Positions 11,621 to 22,938 of a DNA stretch of 64,000 nucleotides are shown here, piece by piece. The position numbers were made by a program, and so were the translations under genes. Within the stretch, counting starts at the first letter, position 1. Each line of letters starts with the position of its first letter. Source of the stretch: Pantoea sp. Ep11b (GTDB lineage: Bacteria; Pseudomonadota; Gammaproteobacteria; Enterobacterales; Enterobacteriaceae); NCBI RefSeq assembly GCF_040783975.1, contig NZ_CP160631.1:3720001-3784000 (forward strand), given 5' to 3'. The notes under the pieces were generated by a model that worked only from the letters and a program-made list of their open reading frames with translations, was not told the DNA's origin and searched no databases.

Positions 11621-13045
11621 TCAACTGCCGCGAATGGTTTTGATAATGTTGGTGGTGGAGATACCGTCTTCAAAGTTCAGTACCTGCACATCACCGCCAT
11701 TTGCCCACACTTCTTTGCTGCCAGCGATATCTTCCGGCTTGTAATCCCCGCCTTTTACCAGCAGGTCCGGCAGAATGGAGGCAATCAGGCGCTGCGGGGT
11801 GTCCTCTTCAAACACCACAACCCAGTCGACCGCCTCCAGCGCGCCGAGCACGATCATCCGGTTTTCCTGTGGATTGACCGGGCGACTCTCCCCTTTCAGA
11901 CGTTTTGTCGAGGCATCGCTGTTGACCGCGACGATCAGCCGATCGCCCAGCTTGCGGGCGTTGGCGAGGTAGGAGACATGCCCGGCGTGCAGGATGTCGA
12001 AAACGCCATTGGTCATCACCACTTTCTCGCCACGGCGGCGGGCCATCTCGACGGCGGCTTTCAGCTGCGCTTCTGTCATGATGCCAAAGCCCTGCTCCGG
12101 ACGGGCATGGATCGCATTCTCCAGCTCGACGGTGCTGACGGTCGACGTACCCAGTTTACCCACCACCACACCGGCGGCGGCATTGGCAAGGAAACAGGCC
12201 TCTTCCAGCGAGTCACCCGCCGCCAGCGCTGCTGCCAGCACGCCAATCACCGTATCGCCGGCACCGGTCACGTCATACACTTCCTGCGCCTGCGTCGGCA
12301 GATGCAGAGGTGCTTTGCCTGGCTGCAGCAGCGTCATGCCATTTTCGGAACGGGTGACCAGCAGCGCGGCGAGGTCGAAATCAGCAATCAGCTGCATCCC
12401 GCGCGCCACGATCTCCTCTTCGCTTTTGCACTTGCCGACGACGGCTTCAAACTCAGAGAGGTTCGGCGTCAGCAGCGTCGCGCCACGGTAGCGGGCGAAA
12501 TCGGTGCCTTTCGGGTCGATCAGGACCGGCACCTTCGCTTCGCGTGCCAGGGTAATCATGGTCTGCACGCTGCTCAGTGCGCCTTTGGCATAATCGGAGA
12601 GCACCAGCGCACCCGCTGCCGCCAGAGACTCACGCATCTTCTGATGAATCGGCTCCGGATCAACCTGTTCGAAACCCTCTTCAAAATCGAGGCGGATCAG
12701 CTGCTGATTGCGGGAGAGTACGCGCAGTTTGGTGATCGTCGGATGGCTTTTTACCGCGACGAAGTCACAGTGAACGTTAACGTCTTTCAGCGTGTTACTC
12801 AGCACGCGCGCCGCATCATCTTCACCGGTCAGGCCAATCAGGCGTGACGCGGCACCGAGTGCTGCAATGTTCATCGCCACGTTTGCCGCCCCGCCAGGAC
12901 GCTCTTCCACCGTGTCCACCTTCACCACCGGAACCGGTGCTTCAGGGGAGATACGGCTGGTTGGGCCATACCAGTAACGATCCAACATTACATCGCCAAC
13001 AACCAGCACTGAGGCTTGGCCGAACGCGGGCAGAGTCACTTTCAT
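11621..13045 (-). CDS. hldE: Bifunctional heptose 7-phosphate kinase / heptose 1-phosphate adenylyltransferase
   Basis: Makes ADP-heptose for the lipopolysaccharide inner core. The 474-residue protein has an N-terminal ribokinase-type kinase ([21 protein letters not shown] near residue 19, [12 protein letters not shown] near 49, anion-hole [11 protein letters not shown] near 264) and a C-terminal nucleotidyltransferase domain from about residue 340 ([16 protein letters not shown] with its HxGH motif, and the downstream TTNIIKTIR end). The ATG at 13045 matches the family start MKVTLP; seven further in-frame codons upstream are not conserved. It lies about 70 bases after glnE on the same strand, as in E. 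coli. Confidence 0.97.
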   Translation of the reverse strand: MKVTLPAFGQASVLVVGDVMLDRYWYGPTSRISPEAPVPVVKVDTVEERPGGAANVAMNIAALGAASRLIGLTGEDDAARVLSNTLKDVNVHCDFVAVKSHPTITKLRVLSRNQQLIRLDFEEGFEQVDPEPIHQKMRESLAAAGALVLSDYAKGALSSVQTMITLAREAKVPVLIDPKGTDFARYRGATLLTPNLSEFEAVVGKCKSEEEIVARGMQLIADFDLAALLVTRSENGMTLLQPGKAPLHLPTQAQEVYDVTGAGDTVIGVLAAALAAGDSLEEACFLANAAAGVVVGKLGTSTVSTVELENAIHARPEQGFGIMTEAQLKAAVEMARRRGEKVVMTNGVFDILHAGHVSYLANARKLGDRLIVAVNSDASTKRLKGESRPVNPQENRMIVLGALEAVDWVVVFEEDTPQRLIASILPDLLVKGGDYKPEDIAGSKEVWANGGDVQVLNFEDGISTTNIIKTIRGS

Positions 13046-13115
13046 TCCAGACACTCCAGACTGCATTAAAAATAGTGCGCGGATGATAGCACAGTTGCGA
13101 ATGGTGCTATCAGCA

Positions 13116-15967
13116 TCACGCCAGGATAGAAGACGGCGCGGCCAGCCAGCGTTGCCAGCTGTTCAGCACCGTCTGCCGCTCCGCTGCAAACGCCTCTGGC
13201 TCAACGTGGCCAGGCAGCTCCTGCAGGGCGCGATGATGCAGTGCGTCGCGCAACGTCACATACGCCTGCGTCAGGGCCTGCGCCTCATCGGCAGGCATTT
13301 TTTGAAACTTCGCCATCAGCTCGAAAATGCGCACGTTATCAGACCAGCGCGTCAGCGCTGGCTGATCGGCGGCGTAGCGTAAGACAAGATATTGGGCGAT
13401 GAATTCAATATCCGTGATGCCGCCTTCGTCGGCTTTAATATCCCAGCGCCCTTTGTGTTTGTTGCTGAGGTGAGCGCGCATCTTTTCTCGCATCTCGCGC
13501 ACTTCGGTCTGCAGGATCCCGGCGGCACGCGGCAGCGACAGGATCGCCAGACGAATCGCGTTGAAGCGCTCGCTCAGTGCCGCTTCGCCAAAGACCACGC
13601 GCGCGCGGACTAGCGCCTGATGCTCCCAGGTCCAGGCTTCACTGCGCTGATACTCCTCAAACGCCTCAAAGGTACTGACCAGCATGCCCGCCGCGCCGGA
13701 AGGACGCAGCCGCGCATCAACCTCATAAAGAATCCCGGACGAGGTGCGGGTACTGAACAGATGCATGATGCGCTGGGCGAGGCGCAGATAGAACTGACGG
13801 CCATCGATGCTGCGCTCCCCGTCGGTGAAGGCATCGGCCGGACAGTCGTGCAGGAAGACCAGATCGAGGTCGGAACTGTAGCCCAGCTCCCAGCCTCCCA
13901 GCTTTCCGTAGCCCAGCACCGCGAATCCGCGCTCATGTTCATTGATCAGATGAGAAGGACGACCGTAGCGCTGCACCATCATATGCCACGCCTGGCGCAC
14001 CACGGATTCGATAATCGCTTCCGCCAGCCAGGTGAGGTGATCGCTGACTTTCATCACCGGCAGCGTGCCGGCGATGTCGGCAGCCGCGATACGCAGATGC
14101 TGCGCCTGCTTAAACTGCCTTACCGCTTCCAGCTGCTGTTCTTCATCCTCGGTGGGGATGCGCAGCAGATACTGCCGCAGCTCATCGCGATAGGCATCGG
14201 TGGCGGTGGGCTGATAGAGCGTGGCCGGATCGAGCAGTTCATCCAGCAGCAGCGGGTAGCGGGCCAGCTGGCTGGCGACCATCGGGGAGGCGGCGCACAG
14301 GCGAATCAGATGGCGCAGCGCACCGTGATATTCGGTCAGCAGCTCCAGATAGGTACTGCGGGTCAGCACGCCCAGCAGCAGCGGGGTCAGGCGGCTGAGC
14401 GTCACCGCCGCATCGTCACGCGGACAGACTTCGCTCAGCAGGCGCGGCATCAGCTGATCCAGCGCCTGACGGCCACGCGGTCCGATGGTGCGCCGGTTGA
14501 TATCCTGACGAAACGCCTCCAGCGTCTGGTGCAGCGTCTGACGGTTTTCGTCGCTGAACTGCGGCACCAGCGGGGCCAGTTCGTTATCCTCCAGCTGGTC
14601 CTGCCACAGCACCTGAAACTCTGCCAGCTCACGCTGATCGTCGATATCGGGCGTGTCTTCGCCAATCAGCTCATCAAAGATGGCCCGCACCGCCGCCATC
14701 TGGCTGTCGAGCTCTGTCATCAGCGCCGCCCAGTCGGGGCACTCCATCGCCCACGCCAGCCGTGCGCGATGCAGTTCATCTTCTGGCAGGGTCTGCGTCT
14801 GTTCGTCACCCAGACTTTGCAGCAGATTTTCCAGCCGCCGCAGGAAGAGATAGGCTTCCCGCAGCGCATCGACCTGTTCTGCGGGCAGCAGCGCCAGGGT
14901 TTTGATCGCCTCCAGCGTCGGCAGCAGCGCACGCAACTGAAGTGAACGCTCACGTCCACCACGGATCAGCTGGAAGACCTGCACGATAAACTCGGTTTCA
15001 CGGATGCCGCCCGCGCCCAGTTTGATATTGTTTTTCAGTCCCCGTCGCCGCACTTCACGGCTGATCATCCCTTTCATATTACGCAGCGACTGGATCACGC
15101 TGAAGTCGATATAGCGGCGATAAACAAAGGGCCGCAGCATCTGCTGCAGCTCCAGACTCCAGCGGTCGTGATCGTCCCCCATCAGGCGCGCCTTCACCAT
15201 CGCGTAGCGCTCCCAGTCACGACCCTGCTCCTGATAGTAATCTTCCAGCGCGGCAAAGCTCATCACCAGCGGGCCGCTGTCGCCGAACGGCCGCAGCCGC
15301 ATATCCACCCGATAGACAAAACCATCCATCGTGGGCTGATCCAGCACCCTGATCAGCCGCTGGCCCATGCGGGTGAAAAACTGAGCATTGTCCAGCTCAC
15401 GCCGTCCGCCGCGCGTGGTGCCATTCTCCGGCCAGGCAAAAATCAGGTCGATGTCAGACGAGAAGTTGAGTTCCCCCCACCCAGCTTGCCCATGCCCAGG
15501 ATCAGCATCGGCTGCGGCTCCCCCTCTGCATTGCAGGGCGTGCCAAAGTCCTGACAGCACGCCTGCCAGACCCAGTCGCGCGCCCGGCTAATCAGCACTT
15601 CGGCTAACAGGCTGAGCTGCTGCAGACTCTGTTCGGTGGTCGCGTGCCGCAGCGCCTGCATCCACGCGATGCGCACCAGCATCCGGCGGCGGAACAGCCG
15701 CAGCTCCCGCATCAGACTCGCTTCGCTGTCGATACCGCTCAGGGCCTCATTCAGCCACCCGGAATAGTGCTGCCATTCGTCGGGCTGAGGCGGCTGGTCC
15801 CGCATCGTCTGCCACCAGTCGGGATGTTGTTGCAGGTTTTCCAGAACAAAATCGCTGAACGCCAGCCCGGCGGCCTGTTCAGGGCTGAGCGAATTCAGTG
15901 GAACACCAAGCAGCCGGGCGGCCTTTTCAGCCTGGTCGCGAAGCAACGCGGGAAGTGCTGACAACAT
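13116..15967 (-). pseudogene. glnE: Glutamine synthetase adenylyltransferase/removase, frameshifted as written
   Basis: GlnE adenylylates and de-adenylylates glutamine synthetase under PII control. Together the two reading frames cover a complete GlnE of about 950 residues (start at ATG 15967). Frame one encodes residues about 1-167 and ends out of frame after [11 protein letters not shown]. The remainder continues in another frame from [12 protein letters not shown] to the C-terminus. On the coding strand GGT is followed by six G (plus strand C6 at 15473-15478); seven would restore the frame. The break falls right at the N-terminal nucleotidyltransferase (removase) active site SSDIDL. The second, C-terminal nucleotidyltransferase core ([15 protein letters not shown]) is intact. 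It may be a sequencing error in a homopolymer, true inactivation, or slippage. It lies in the ygiF-glnE-hldE run. Confidence 0.88.
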
Positions 15968-16000
15968 AACTCCCTCCTTAGATGGCAAAACGGATGCCCG

Positions 16001-17311
16001 TCAGCGGCCAGCGCCGCTGGTGAGCCAGAATGGTGACTGTTTCAGCGCCTGTGTCGCCAGCCAGGCTAAACCAGATGACTGCTTCTCGTGGATGGCGGAA
16101 AGGAGCTGCTGCCAGGGTTCGAGCCAGGCCATCACGGTTTCGGTGGGATAGGATCCGGCCAGCAGATGCACCGTCAGCAGCTGACGCGCCAGCCGGGTAG
16201 CTTTATCCTGATATTCGTTTGGCTGTCTGACCGTAACGAAGGTCTCACGCAGATCGGCATTAACGCGACTGAGCATGATATCGCTGAAGCGTTTGAACGA
16301 TCCCTGCAGCTTGGCCTCGCCTTTGGCGTCGACCCACTGACGCCACTGCGATTCAGCCAGCCAGTGCGTCAGCGCCAGCTGCGTCTCCACCGACAGGGAG
16401 CATAAGCAGAACGAGGCTGCTTCCTGCTCTTCGTTAACCAGCGTCTCTTCCAGTGTGGTCAGCTGCTGACGCAGCGCGCTGCTGGCTTTGCGTGGCACCA
16501 GCGCGCCAAACAGGCTGAACGCCTGACGCAGCAGGTCCAGGGCTTCACGTACCGCATCCTGCGCCGCCGCATTCCCGCGCAGCCAGACCTCTTCATGATA
16601 CTGCCAGTGCTGGAGACCGGCTGACATTGCGGCGATCATGCCCTGCTCGATGGTGGCTTTGGCTCCCGCTTTCAGCAGCGGAAACGCCACTCTCTGACGT
16701 GGCGGATTGCCCTGCGCCAGCTGATAGCCACGGGCGGCCTTGCTCAGGCTGCCCATGCGCAGACCACCCAGCGCCACCAGCTCCTGAGCAAATGCCAGCA
16801 GATCCTGGCGTTCGCCGCGTTTCAGCTCCAGTTCGATCTCACACAGCGGTTCGCTCAGCTCGCCCGCCGTCACCTCGCCCTGATCAAAGGCGACTTCGAT
16901 TTCACTGTTGCCGGTGGTGACCAGCCAGACTTCGCGCTGAAAATGGGTCGTGAACAGCGGCTGCAGACGCTGCTGCAGCGCCGCGACATCGGTGCCCTCT
17001 GGCCAGATCGCCCCGGGCAGGTGCGCGATGTCCAGCACCGGCTCGCTGAGCTCAACATTATATTCCGGGCGCTGATGCAGTCCGCCGAGCGTCTGGCCCG
17101 CCGCTTTCAGCGTCATCTCATAACGCTGATCGACGCCACGGATGCGTAATCCCATATCCCAGCGCCGCAGCTGGTTATCATCGGTTTCGAAATAGATGTT
17201 AGTCAGCTCGCGTGCAGCCTGATGCTGGTGCGGCAACGTGGAGAGTCGTTCAGCCAGTTTCCCGGCTGCCTGTGATGTTGCAATGAACTTTAGTTCGATT
17301 TCGATGGTCAT
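16001..17311 (-). CDS. ygiF: Inorganic triphosphatase, CYTH-CHAD protein YgiF
   Basis: Hydrolyses inorganic triphosphate to pyrophosphate and phosphate. The 436-residue protein starts with the CYTH signature EIELKF (residues 4-9) and shows the tunnel-fold charged strands NIYFETDDNQLRRWDMGLRIR, RYEMTLK, EIEVAFDQGEV, ELELKRG and AARGYQL. A helical CHAD domain with scattered conserved His/Arg occupies roughly residues 220-430. It is followed 33 bases later by glnE, with which it is co-transcribed in E. coli. Divergent from ygiM across a 271-base gap in which no clear site is recognised. Confidence 0.94.
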   Translation of the reverse strand: MTIEIELKFIATSQAAGKLAERLSTLPHQHQAARELTNIYFETDDNQLRRWDMGLRIRGVDQRYEMTLKAAGQTLGGLHQRPEYNVELSEPVLDIAHLPGAIWPEGTDVAALQQRLQPLFTTHFQREVWLVTTGNSEIEVAFDQGEVTAGELSEPLCEIELELKRGERQDLLAFAQELVALGGLRMGSLSKAARGYQLAQGNPPRQRVAFPLLKAGAKATIEQGMIAAMSAGLQHWQYHEEVWLRGNAAAQDAVREALDLLRQAFSLFGALVPRKASSALRQQLTTLEETLVNEEQEAASFCLCSLSVETQLALTHWLAESQWRQWVDAKGEAKLQGSFKRFSDIMLSRVNADLRETFVTVRQPNEYQDKATRLARQLLTVHLLAGSYPTETVMAWLEPWQQLLSAIHEKQSSGLAWLATQALKQSPFWLTSGAGR

Positions 17312-17582
17312 AATTTTTTATTCACTACGCTGCTGGCACTAAAGAGGGTGTTTCCTGCATATTTCAGGCGATTATCAGCGGGTTAGTTACGCTGCCGCCC
17401 GGATGGCAGGGGGTTATCAGGCGAAGATTAATGCACAGAAGCCGCGCTGTCTCTGCTTTCTTTGTTCTTTCGCAGACCTTTTCGCACTCTGATGAGACCA
17501 GGATAGTTCTCATTCAGATTTATGTGAGGCCTCTCCAGACTGTGCCGGTAAATTTTAGTCAGACTAAGCCAAACGAAATCGA

Positions 17583-18203
17583 ATGAAAAAAATCACACTT
17601 GCCGGACTCACTTTGCTGGCCCTCAGCACCCTTGCACCTGCCCATGCCGACGAAAAACGTTACGTTTCTGATGAACTCTCGACCTGGGTCCGCAGTGGAC
17701 CTGGCGACCAGTTTCGCCTGCTCGGTAAGCTGAATGCCGGGGAAGAGGTGCAGCTGTTGCAGACCAACAATGACACGCATTATGGCCAGATCCGTGATTC
17801 AGAAGGCCGCACCACCTGGATCCCGCTGTCACAGCTCAGCGCCAGTCCGAGCCTGCGCACCCGTGTGCCTCAGCTTGAGCAGCAGGTGAAAGATCTGACG
17901 GCAAAACTGGATAACATCGACAACAGCTGGAACCAGCGCACCGCAGAAATGCAGAACAAAGTCGCCAGCAGCGATGGCGTCATCAATGGGCTGAAAGGCG
18001 AAAACCAGAAGCTGAAAAATGAGCTGATCGTGGCGCAGAAGAAAGTCAGCGCGGCGAACGTTCAGCTGGATGACAAGCAGCGCACCATCATTATGCAGTG
18101 GTTTATGTATGGCGGCGGCGTGCTCGGCGTAGGTCTTCTGCTGGGCCTGCTGCTGCCGCATATGCTGCCGCGCCGCAAGAAAAGCGATCGCTGGATGAAC
18201 TGA
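17583..18203 (+). CDS. ygiM: SH3-domain membrane protein YgiM (TIGR04211 type)
   Basis: Inner-membrane protein of 206 residues. A cleavable or anchoring signal (residues 1-22, ending PAHA) precedes a bacterial SH3 domain (STWVRSGPGDQFRLLGKLNAGEEV..., residues about 30-90). A coiled coil follows at about 95-165, then a single transmembrane helix near 168-192 (WFMYGGGVLGVGLLLGLLLP) with a basic cytoplasmic end RRKKSDR. It probably faces the periplasm and contacts the cell wall; its function is not established. Located just upstream of cca as in E. coli. A strong terminator follows. Confidence 0.93.
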   Translation: MKKITLAGLTLLALSTLAPAHADEKRYVSDELSTWVRSGPGDQFRLLGKLNAGEEVQLLQTNNDTHYGQIRDSEGRTTWIPLSQLSASPSLRTRVPQLEQQVKDLTAKLDNIDNSWNQRTAEMQNKVASSDGVINGLKGENQKLKNELIVAQKKVSAANVQLDDKQRTIIMQWFMYGGGVLGVGLLLGLLLPHMLPRRKKSDRWMN

Positions 18204-18226
18204 CACCCTTTCACCGGATTAACACA

Positions 18227-18249
18227 GGGGATCGACTGATCCCCTTTTT
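18227..18249 (+). terminator. Rho-independent terminator of ygiM
   Basis: GGGGATC-GACT-GATCCCC followed by TTTTT, about 25 bases after the ygiM stop and before the cca start region. Confidence 0.9.
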
Positions 18250-18361
18250 GGCATGTCTGCAATCCGGGGAATCTGTGCAACAATGAAATGAGATGCATTG
18301 CTGATTTCAGGCGCAGGACACGCCCGGCGTGCAGGTCATTTCTCTTTCTCTGGAGTTTTGC

Positions 18362-19594
18362 GTGAAGACCTTTTTAGTTGGCGGTGCGGTGCGAGATGCG
18401 CTGCTGAATCTGCCTGTGACAGACAAAGACTGGGTGGTGACGGGATCCACGCCCGAGGCCATGCTTGAGCAGGGTTATCAACAGGTCGGTCGCGATTTTC
18501 CCGTTTTCCTGCATCCCAAAAGCCGCGAAGAGTATGCGCTGGCGCGAACGGAGCGGAAAAACGGGAAAGGCTACACCGGATTTGTGACCTGGTCTGCGCC
18601 CGACGTGACGCTGGAGCAGGACCTGCAGCGCCGCGATCTGACCATCAATGCGATCGCACAGGATGAACAGGGCGCGCTGGTCGACCCCTATCATGGCCAG
18701 CGCGATATTACTCTGCGCCTGCTGCGTCACGTTTCTGACGCCTTCAGCGAAGATCCGCTGCGGGTGCTGCGGGTGGCACGCTTTGCCGCGCGCTTTGCCC
18801 ACCTTAACTTTCGTATCGCCCCGGAAACCCAGCGGCTGATGCAGCAGATGGCAGAGAGCGGCGAGCTGTCGAATCTTACCGCAGAGCGAGTCTGGAAAGA
18901 GACGGAAAAGGCGCTCGGCAGTCGCAATCCGCAGGTCTATTTTCAGGTGCTGCGGGACTGCGGTGCGCTGAAGGTCCTCTTCCCGGAGCTGGATAACCTG
19001 TTTGGCGTTCCTGCGCCGATCCGCTGGCATCCGGAGATCGACACCGGCGTGCACACGCTGATGACGCTGGCGATGGCCGCCGCCCTCTCCGATGAGATTG
19101 ATGTGCGCTTCGCCACACTGTTCCATGATGTCGGCAAGGCGCTGACGCCGCCCGAACTGTGGCCCAGCCATCACGGCCACGGTCTGGCGGGCGTGCCGCT
19201 GGTCGCGGCGCTCTGCCAGCGCCTCCGCGTGCCGAATGCGATGCGTGACCTGGCGCTGATCGTCACCGAGTTTCACGACATCGTCCACACCATTGAACGG
19301 CAATCGCCGGCGTCACTGGTGGGACTGTTCGACCGGATTGATGCCTGGCGCAAGCCGCAGCGTGTGGAGCAGATGGCGCTGACCAGCGAAGCGGATGCGC
19401 GCGGACGCGCCGGGCTGGAGAGCATGGCCTATCCGCAGGGAGATTATCTGCGTCGTGCGTTTGCACTGGCCCAGGCGGTGCCGACGAAAGCGGTGATCGA
19501 AGCGGGATTCAAAGGGGCGGACGTTCGGGAAGAGTTAACGCGACGGCGCATAGCGGCCGTCGCGCAGGGTCTGGCGAGCGGGCAACCTGACTAG
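18362..19594 (+). CDS. cca: Multifunctional CCA tRNA nucleotidyltransferase
   Basis: Adds and repairs the CCA end of tRNAs; the long enterobacterial form also carries an HD phosphohydrolase domain. Residues 1-140 are the class II nucleotidyltransferase: [12 protein letters not shown], then DKDWVV with the catalytic Asp pair, [10 protein letters not shown] and [16 protein letters not shown]. The HD domain follows ([37 protein letters not shown]). The 410-residue length fits. The start is GTG at 18362, seven bases after GGAG; it matches the family N-terminus and the GTG start known in E. coli. Confidence 0.97.
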   Translation: MKTFLVGGAVRDALLNLPVTDKDWVVTGSTPEAMLEQGYQQVGRDFPVFLHPKSREEYALARTERKNGKGYTGFVTWSAPDVTLEQDLQRRDLTINAIAQDEQGALVDPYHGQRDITLRLLRHVSDAFSEDPLRVLRVARFAARFAHLNFRIAPETQRLMQQMAESGELSNLTAERVWKETEKALGSRNPQVYFQVLRDCGALKVLFPELDNLFGVPAPIRWHPEIDTGVHTLMTLAMAAALSDEIDVRFATLFHDVGKALTPPELWPSHHGHGLAGVPLVAALCQRLRVPNAMRDLALIVTEFHDIVHTIERQSPASLVGLFDRIDAWRKPQRVEQMALTSEADARGRAGLESMAYPQGDYLRRAFALAQAVPTKAVIEAGFKGADVREELTRRRIAAVAQGLASGQPD

Positions 19595-19610
19595 CAGGCT
19601 GCCCTGAGGT

Positions 19611-20429
19611 TTACATGAAGAGGGCGTAAACCGCAGCCGCCACGATAAAGCGGTAGATGGCGAACGAGACAAAGGAGATGCGTTTGATCAGCTCAAGGAA
19701 GACTTTAATCGCGATCATCGCCACGATAAACGCCGTCACAAAGCCTACCGCGAACATCGGGAAATCAGCCATCGTCAGGAAACCGATGCTCTTATAGAGA
19801 TCCAGTACGGTTGCCCCCATCATCATCGGCACCGCCAGGATGAAGGAGAACTCGGACGCGGCATAGCGGCTCACGCCCATCAGCATCCCGCCGGAGATAG
19901 TGGCACCGGAGCGGGAGAAGCCCGGCCACAGCGCCAGGCACTGGAAACAGCCAATCATGAACGCCTGACGATAAGTAATGTCATCAACGCCTACCGCTTT
20001 CGGCTGTTTAGGCTTGAGGAATTCCGCAGCCAGCAGCAGCACACCGCCGACCACCAGGGCATACATCACGTTGATCGGGTTAAACAGCGTTTTAATCTGA
20101 TCATGCAGTACCAGCCCGATCACCACCGCCGGAATCATACCCAGCAGGATGTGGATCAGCGACAGACGTCCGGTGCCCACACCCTCGTGTCTGACTTCAC
20201 CAAAATGGATACCGATCAGGCCAAACAGACGACGCCAGAACATCACCACGACGGCCAGAATCGAACCTAACTGGATTACTACCTCAAAGGTCTCGGCTTT
20301 TTCACCCTCAAAGCCCAGCAGGTGACCCACTATAATCATGTGGCCGGTGGAAGAGACCGGTAAAAACTCGGTCAGCCCTTCCACAATGCCCAGGATTGCA
20401 GCAACCCAAAGCTGATGAATATCTGCCAT
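19611..20429 (-). CDS. uppP: Undecaprenyl-diphosphatase UppP/BacA
   Basis: Polytopic inner-membrane phosphatase that recycles undecaprenyl pyrophosphate for peptidoglycan and O-antigen synthesis; overexpression gives bacitracin resistance. The 272-residue protein contains the BacA consensus blocks [19 protein letters not shown] (residues about 13-31) and [15 protein letters not shown] (about 169-183), with catalytic Glu/Ser/Arg in them, and roughly eight hydrophobic segments. The ATG at 20429 is preferred over the TTG one codon earlier. It is convergent with cca (16 bases) and about 190 bases downstream of folB on the same strand, with a terminator between. Confidence 0.97.
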   Translation of the reverse strand: MADIHQLWVAAILGIVEGLTEFLPVSSTGHMIIVGHLLGFEGEKAETFEVVIQLGSILAVVVMFWRRLFGLIGIHFGEVRHEGVGTGRLSLIHILLGMIPAVVIGLVLHDQIKTLFNPINVMYALVVGGVLLLAAEFLKPKQPKAVGVDDITYRQAFMIGCFQCLALWPGFSRSGATISGGMLMGVSRYAASEFSFILAVPMMMGATVLDLYKSIGFLTMADFPMFAVGFVTAFIVAMIAIKVFLELIKRISFVSFAIYRFIVAAAVYALFM

Positions 20430-20461
20430 CAAATGTTCCCTCTATCTGTTTCAAAACCATT

Positions 20462-20491
20462 AAAAAGGCGGTAGCCCTTTGCTATCGCCTT
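20462..20491 (-). terminator. Rho-independent terminator of folB
   Basis: On the minus strand AAGGCGATAGC-AAAGG-GCTACCGCCTT is followed by TTTTAA. It lies between folB and uppP, so uppP likely has its own promoter in the roughly 30 bases that follow or relies on read-through. Confidence 0.85.
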
Positions 20492-20620
20492 AAATATGCC
20501 GCGCCCAGCCTGAATTAAACCTTAAGGTCCTGCCCTTTTTCGCCTGCTGTAACGAAACGGCTCACGCTATGACAGACAGTAATTTGGTTTGGTTTCATTG
20601 TGATGGCAATCACATCCAGA

Positions 20621-20980
20621 TTATTTAGGAATAGTCCCGCGCTCAATTCGCACGCCAACCTGCGCCGCCTGGGCCACCGCGCCCGGTTTGCTGACCTTTA
20701 TACGCACGCCGGGCGAACTGAAACGGTTCATCAACAGATCCGCGATTTCTTCAGCCACACGCTCTACCAGCGCAAAACGGCTGCCGTTCAGATGGGTCAG
20801 GATCGCCGACGCGACATCGGCATAGCTGAGACAGTCGCTGACGTCGTCGCTGCGGGCCGCCAGGCGGTTATCCCAGGCCATTTCGACATCGAGCACCAGT
20901 TTCTGCTGTATGCCCTGTTCCCAGTCGTAAACGCCAATGGTGGTGAACACCGTGAGTTGTTCTATAAATACGATATCCAT
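20621..20980 (-). CDS. folB: Dihydroneopterin aldolase (bifunctional with 7,8-epimerase)
   Basis: Folate-pathway enzyme that converts 7,8-dihydroneopterin to 6-hydroxymethyl-dihydropterin and glycolaldehyde. The 119-residue protein shows the FolB pattern: IEQLTVFTTIGVYDWEQGI with the catalytic Glu near residue 22, CLSYADVASAI near 50, and the active-site Lys region RIKVSKPGAVAQA near 95-105. Length matches E. coli FolB. It is divergent from plsY across about 108 bases, the E. coli arrangement. Confidence 0.95.
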   Translation of the reverse strand: MDIVFIEQLTVFTTIGVYDWEQGIQQKLVLDVEMAWDNRLAARSDDVSDCLSYADVASAILTHLNGSRFALVERVAEEIADLLMNRFSSPGVRIKVSKPGAVAQAAQVGVRIERGTIPK

Positions 20981-21088
20981 GATGAGAGTCTCTGTTTTTG
21001 GCTGAGCCGGATACCACTTCCGGCGGATTATGCGTATTATCCACGGTTGATGAGATCAAAACGACCCTAAAGGGAACGGTACGGTGTT

Positions 21089-21694
21089 ATGAGTGCTTTC
21101 GCGCTTGGTATGATTATTTTCGCGTATCTTTGCGGCTCGATTTCCAGTGCGATTCTGATCTGCAAACTCGCAGGCCTGCCCGATCCCCGCACACAGGGTT
21201 CCGGCAATCCGGGGGCAACCAACGTCCTGCGTCTGGGCGGCAAAGGCGCCGCCGCCAGCGTACTGGTGTTTGATGTGCTGAAAGGGATGGTGCCGGTCTG
21301 GCTGGCGTATCTGCTGCATGTGACACCGTTTTATCTTGGTCTGACGGCGATTGCCGCCTGTCTGGGTCACATCTACCCGGTGTTCTTTCACTTCCGCGGT
21401 GGCAAAGGAGTGGCGACGGCATTCGGGGCCATTGCGCCGATTGGCTGGGACCTGACCGGCCTGGTAACCGGTACCTGGCTGCTGACGGTGTTACTGAGTG
21501 GTTACTCTTCGCTGGGCGCGATTGTCAGCGCGCTGATCGCACCCTTCTATGTCTGGTGGTTCAAACCGCAGTTCACCTTCCCGGTTTCTATGCTCTCCTG
21601 CCTGATCCTGCTGCGTCATCACGACAATATTCAGCGGCTGTGGCGGGGACAGGAAGGCAAGATCTGGAAGCGTAAGAAGAAATCGCAGCCGTAA
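21089..21694 (+). CDS. plsY: Acyl-phosphate:glycerol-3-phosphate acyltransferase
   Basis: Integral membrane enzyme that transfers the acyl group from acyl-phosphate to glycerol 3-phosphate, the first acylation in phospholipid synthesis. The 201-residue protein shows the three PlsY motifs on cytoplasmic loops: [12 protein letters not shown] (residues about 37-48), [14 protein letters not shown] (about 100-113) and, near the C-terminus, [11 protein letters not shown]. Five hydrophobic segments are visible. Length and sequence are close to E. coli PlsY (YgiH). Confidence 0.97.
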   Translation: MSAFALGMIIFAYLCGSISSAILICKLAGLPDPRTQGSGNPGATNVLRLGGKGAAASVLVFDVLKGMVPVWLAYLLHVTPFYLGLTAIAACLGHIYPVFFHFRGGKGVATAFGAIAPIGWDLTGLVTGTWLLTVLLSGYSSLGAIVSALIAPFYVWWFKPQFTFPVSMLSCLILLRHHDNIQRLWRGQEGKIWKRKKKSQP

Positions 21695-21822
21695 GGTTGC
21701 AGATGAGCGGTGGTTCGTGACCGTGACAGCCCGGGGTGCCGGGGCAGATCGGCAGGAGATAAAAACCGCGCACTTCATCCCTGAGCGTTGCCCGTAACCG
21801 GGCCAGCACAGGGCGTTATATG

Positions 21823-21850
21823 AAAACGCCTGACGTTTTTCGCCAGGCGC
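21823..21850 (-). terminator. Rho-independent terminator of tsaD
   Basis: On the minus strand CGCCTGGCG-AAAAA-CGTCAGGCG is followed by TTTTC. It lies about 75 bases beyond the tsaD stop, in the convergent plsY-tsaD gap. Confidence 0.78.
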
Positions 21851-21924
21851 TTCCTTTCTCTTCTGACCCGGTTTCCTGCGCGTTGCGCTTATCCGTTGTG
21901 GCCAGTTTTTTTGAAACCCGCTCT

Positions 21925-22938
21925 TCAGATGGCGGGCAGTTCCGCCAGCGGCCAGCGTGGTCGTACACTGACGCTCAGCTCGCCGCGCGTGCCGCCTTTT
22001 AACCGCACCATGCCCGCATACGCGATCATCGCACCGTTATCGGTACAGAACTCCGGGCGGGCGTAGAAGACTTCACCGCCACGCTTCTGCATCATGACCG
22101 CCATCTGCTCACGCAGGGTGCGGTTGGCGCTGACGCCACCTGCAATCACCAGACGCTTAAAGCCGGTCTGATCCAGCGCCCGCTTACACTTGATCGACAG
22201 CGTATCCACCACCGCATCTTCAAAGGCGCGGGCGATGTCTGCGCGGGTCTGCTCGTCGTCAGGATTGGCGCGGATGGTATTGGCGGCAAAGGTTTTCAGG
22301 CCGGAGAAGCTGAAATCCAGCCCCGGACGGTCGGTCATCGGGCGCGGGAAGGTAAAGCGCCCTGCCGTACCCTGCTGCGCCATCTTCGACAGCATCGGCC
22401 CGCCCGGATAATCCAGGCCCAGCAGCTTCGCCGTTTTGTCGAAGGCTTCACCGGCGGCATCATCGATCGATTCGCCCAGCAGTTCATATTCACCGACGCC
22501 GGTGACGCTGATCAGCTGTGTATGTCCACCCGACACCAGCAGTGCCACAAACGGAAATGCCGGTGGATTCTCTTCCAGCATCGGTGCCAGCAGGTGGCCT
22601 TCCATATGGTGAACCGGCACGGCAGGCACTTTCCAGGCAAACGCCAGCGCACGGCCGATGGTTGCGCCAACCAGCAGCGCACCGACCAGGCCCGGCCCGG
22701 CGGTGTACGCCACCGCGTCAATCTGTTGCGGCGTCAGATTCGCCTCTTTCAGCGCCGCCTGAATCAGAGGCACGGTTTTCCGCACATGATCCCGTGAGGC
22801 CAGTTCCGGCACCACACCGCCGTAGTCGGCATGCAGTTTTACCTGGCTGTAGAGTTGGTTTGCCAGTAATCCGGCCTCATCGTCATAGATTGCGATGCCG
22901 GTTTCATCGCACGACGTTTCAATACCCAGAATTCGCAT
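21925..22938 (-). CDS. tsaD: tRNA threonylcarbamoyladenosine synthase subunit TsaD
   Basis: ASKHA-fold enzyme that with TsaB, TsaC and TsaE installs t6A at position 37 of ANN-decoding tRNAs. The 337-residue protein starts [20 protein letters not shown] (phosphate-1 region). It holds the metal-binding HMEGH motif (near residues 111-115), [32 protein letters not shown] and [12 protein letters not shown]. Full length for the family. Its promoter region shares about 280 bases with the divergent rpsU-dnaG-rpoD operon, a classic enterobacterial arrangement. Confidence 0.97.
   Translation of the reverse strand: MRILGIETSCDETGIAIYDDEAGLLANQLYSQVKLHADYGGVVPELASRDHVRKTVPLIQAALKEANLTPQQIDAVAYTAGPGLVGALLVGATIGRALAFAWKVPAVPVHHMEGHLLAPMLEENPPAFPFVALLVSGGHTQLISVTGVGEYELLGESIDDAAGEAFDKTAKLLGLDYPGGPMLSKMAQQGTAGRFTFPRPMTDRPGLDFSFSGLKTFAANTIRANPDDEQTRADIARAFEDAVVDTLSIKCKRALDQTGFKRLVIAGGVSANRTLREQMAVMMQKRGGEVFYARPEFCTDNGAMIAYAGMVRLKGGTRGELSVSVRPRWPLAELPAI

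Noticed and set aside
11579..12847. 422-codon plus-strand frame opposite hldE
   Set aside because: Exact antisense of a certain gene, rich in His/Arg/Gln, no start context.
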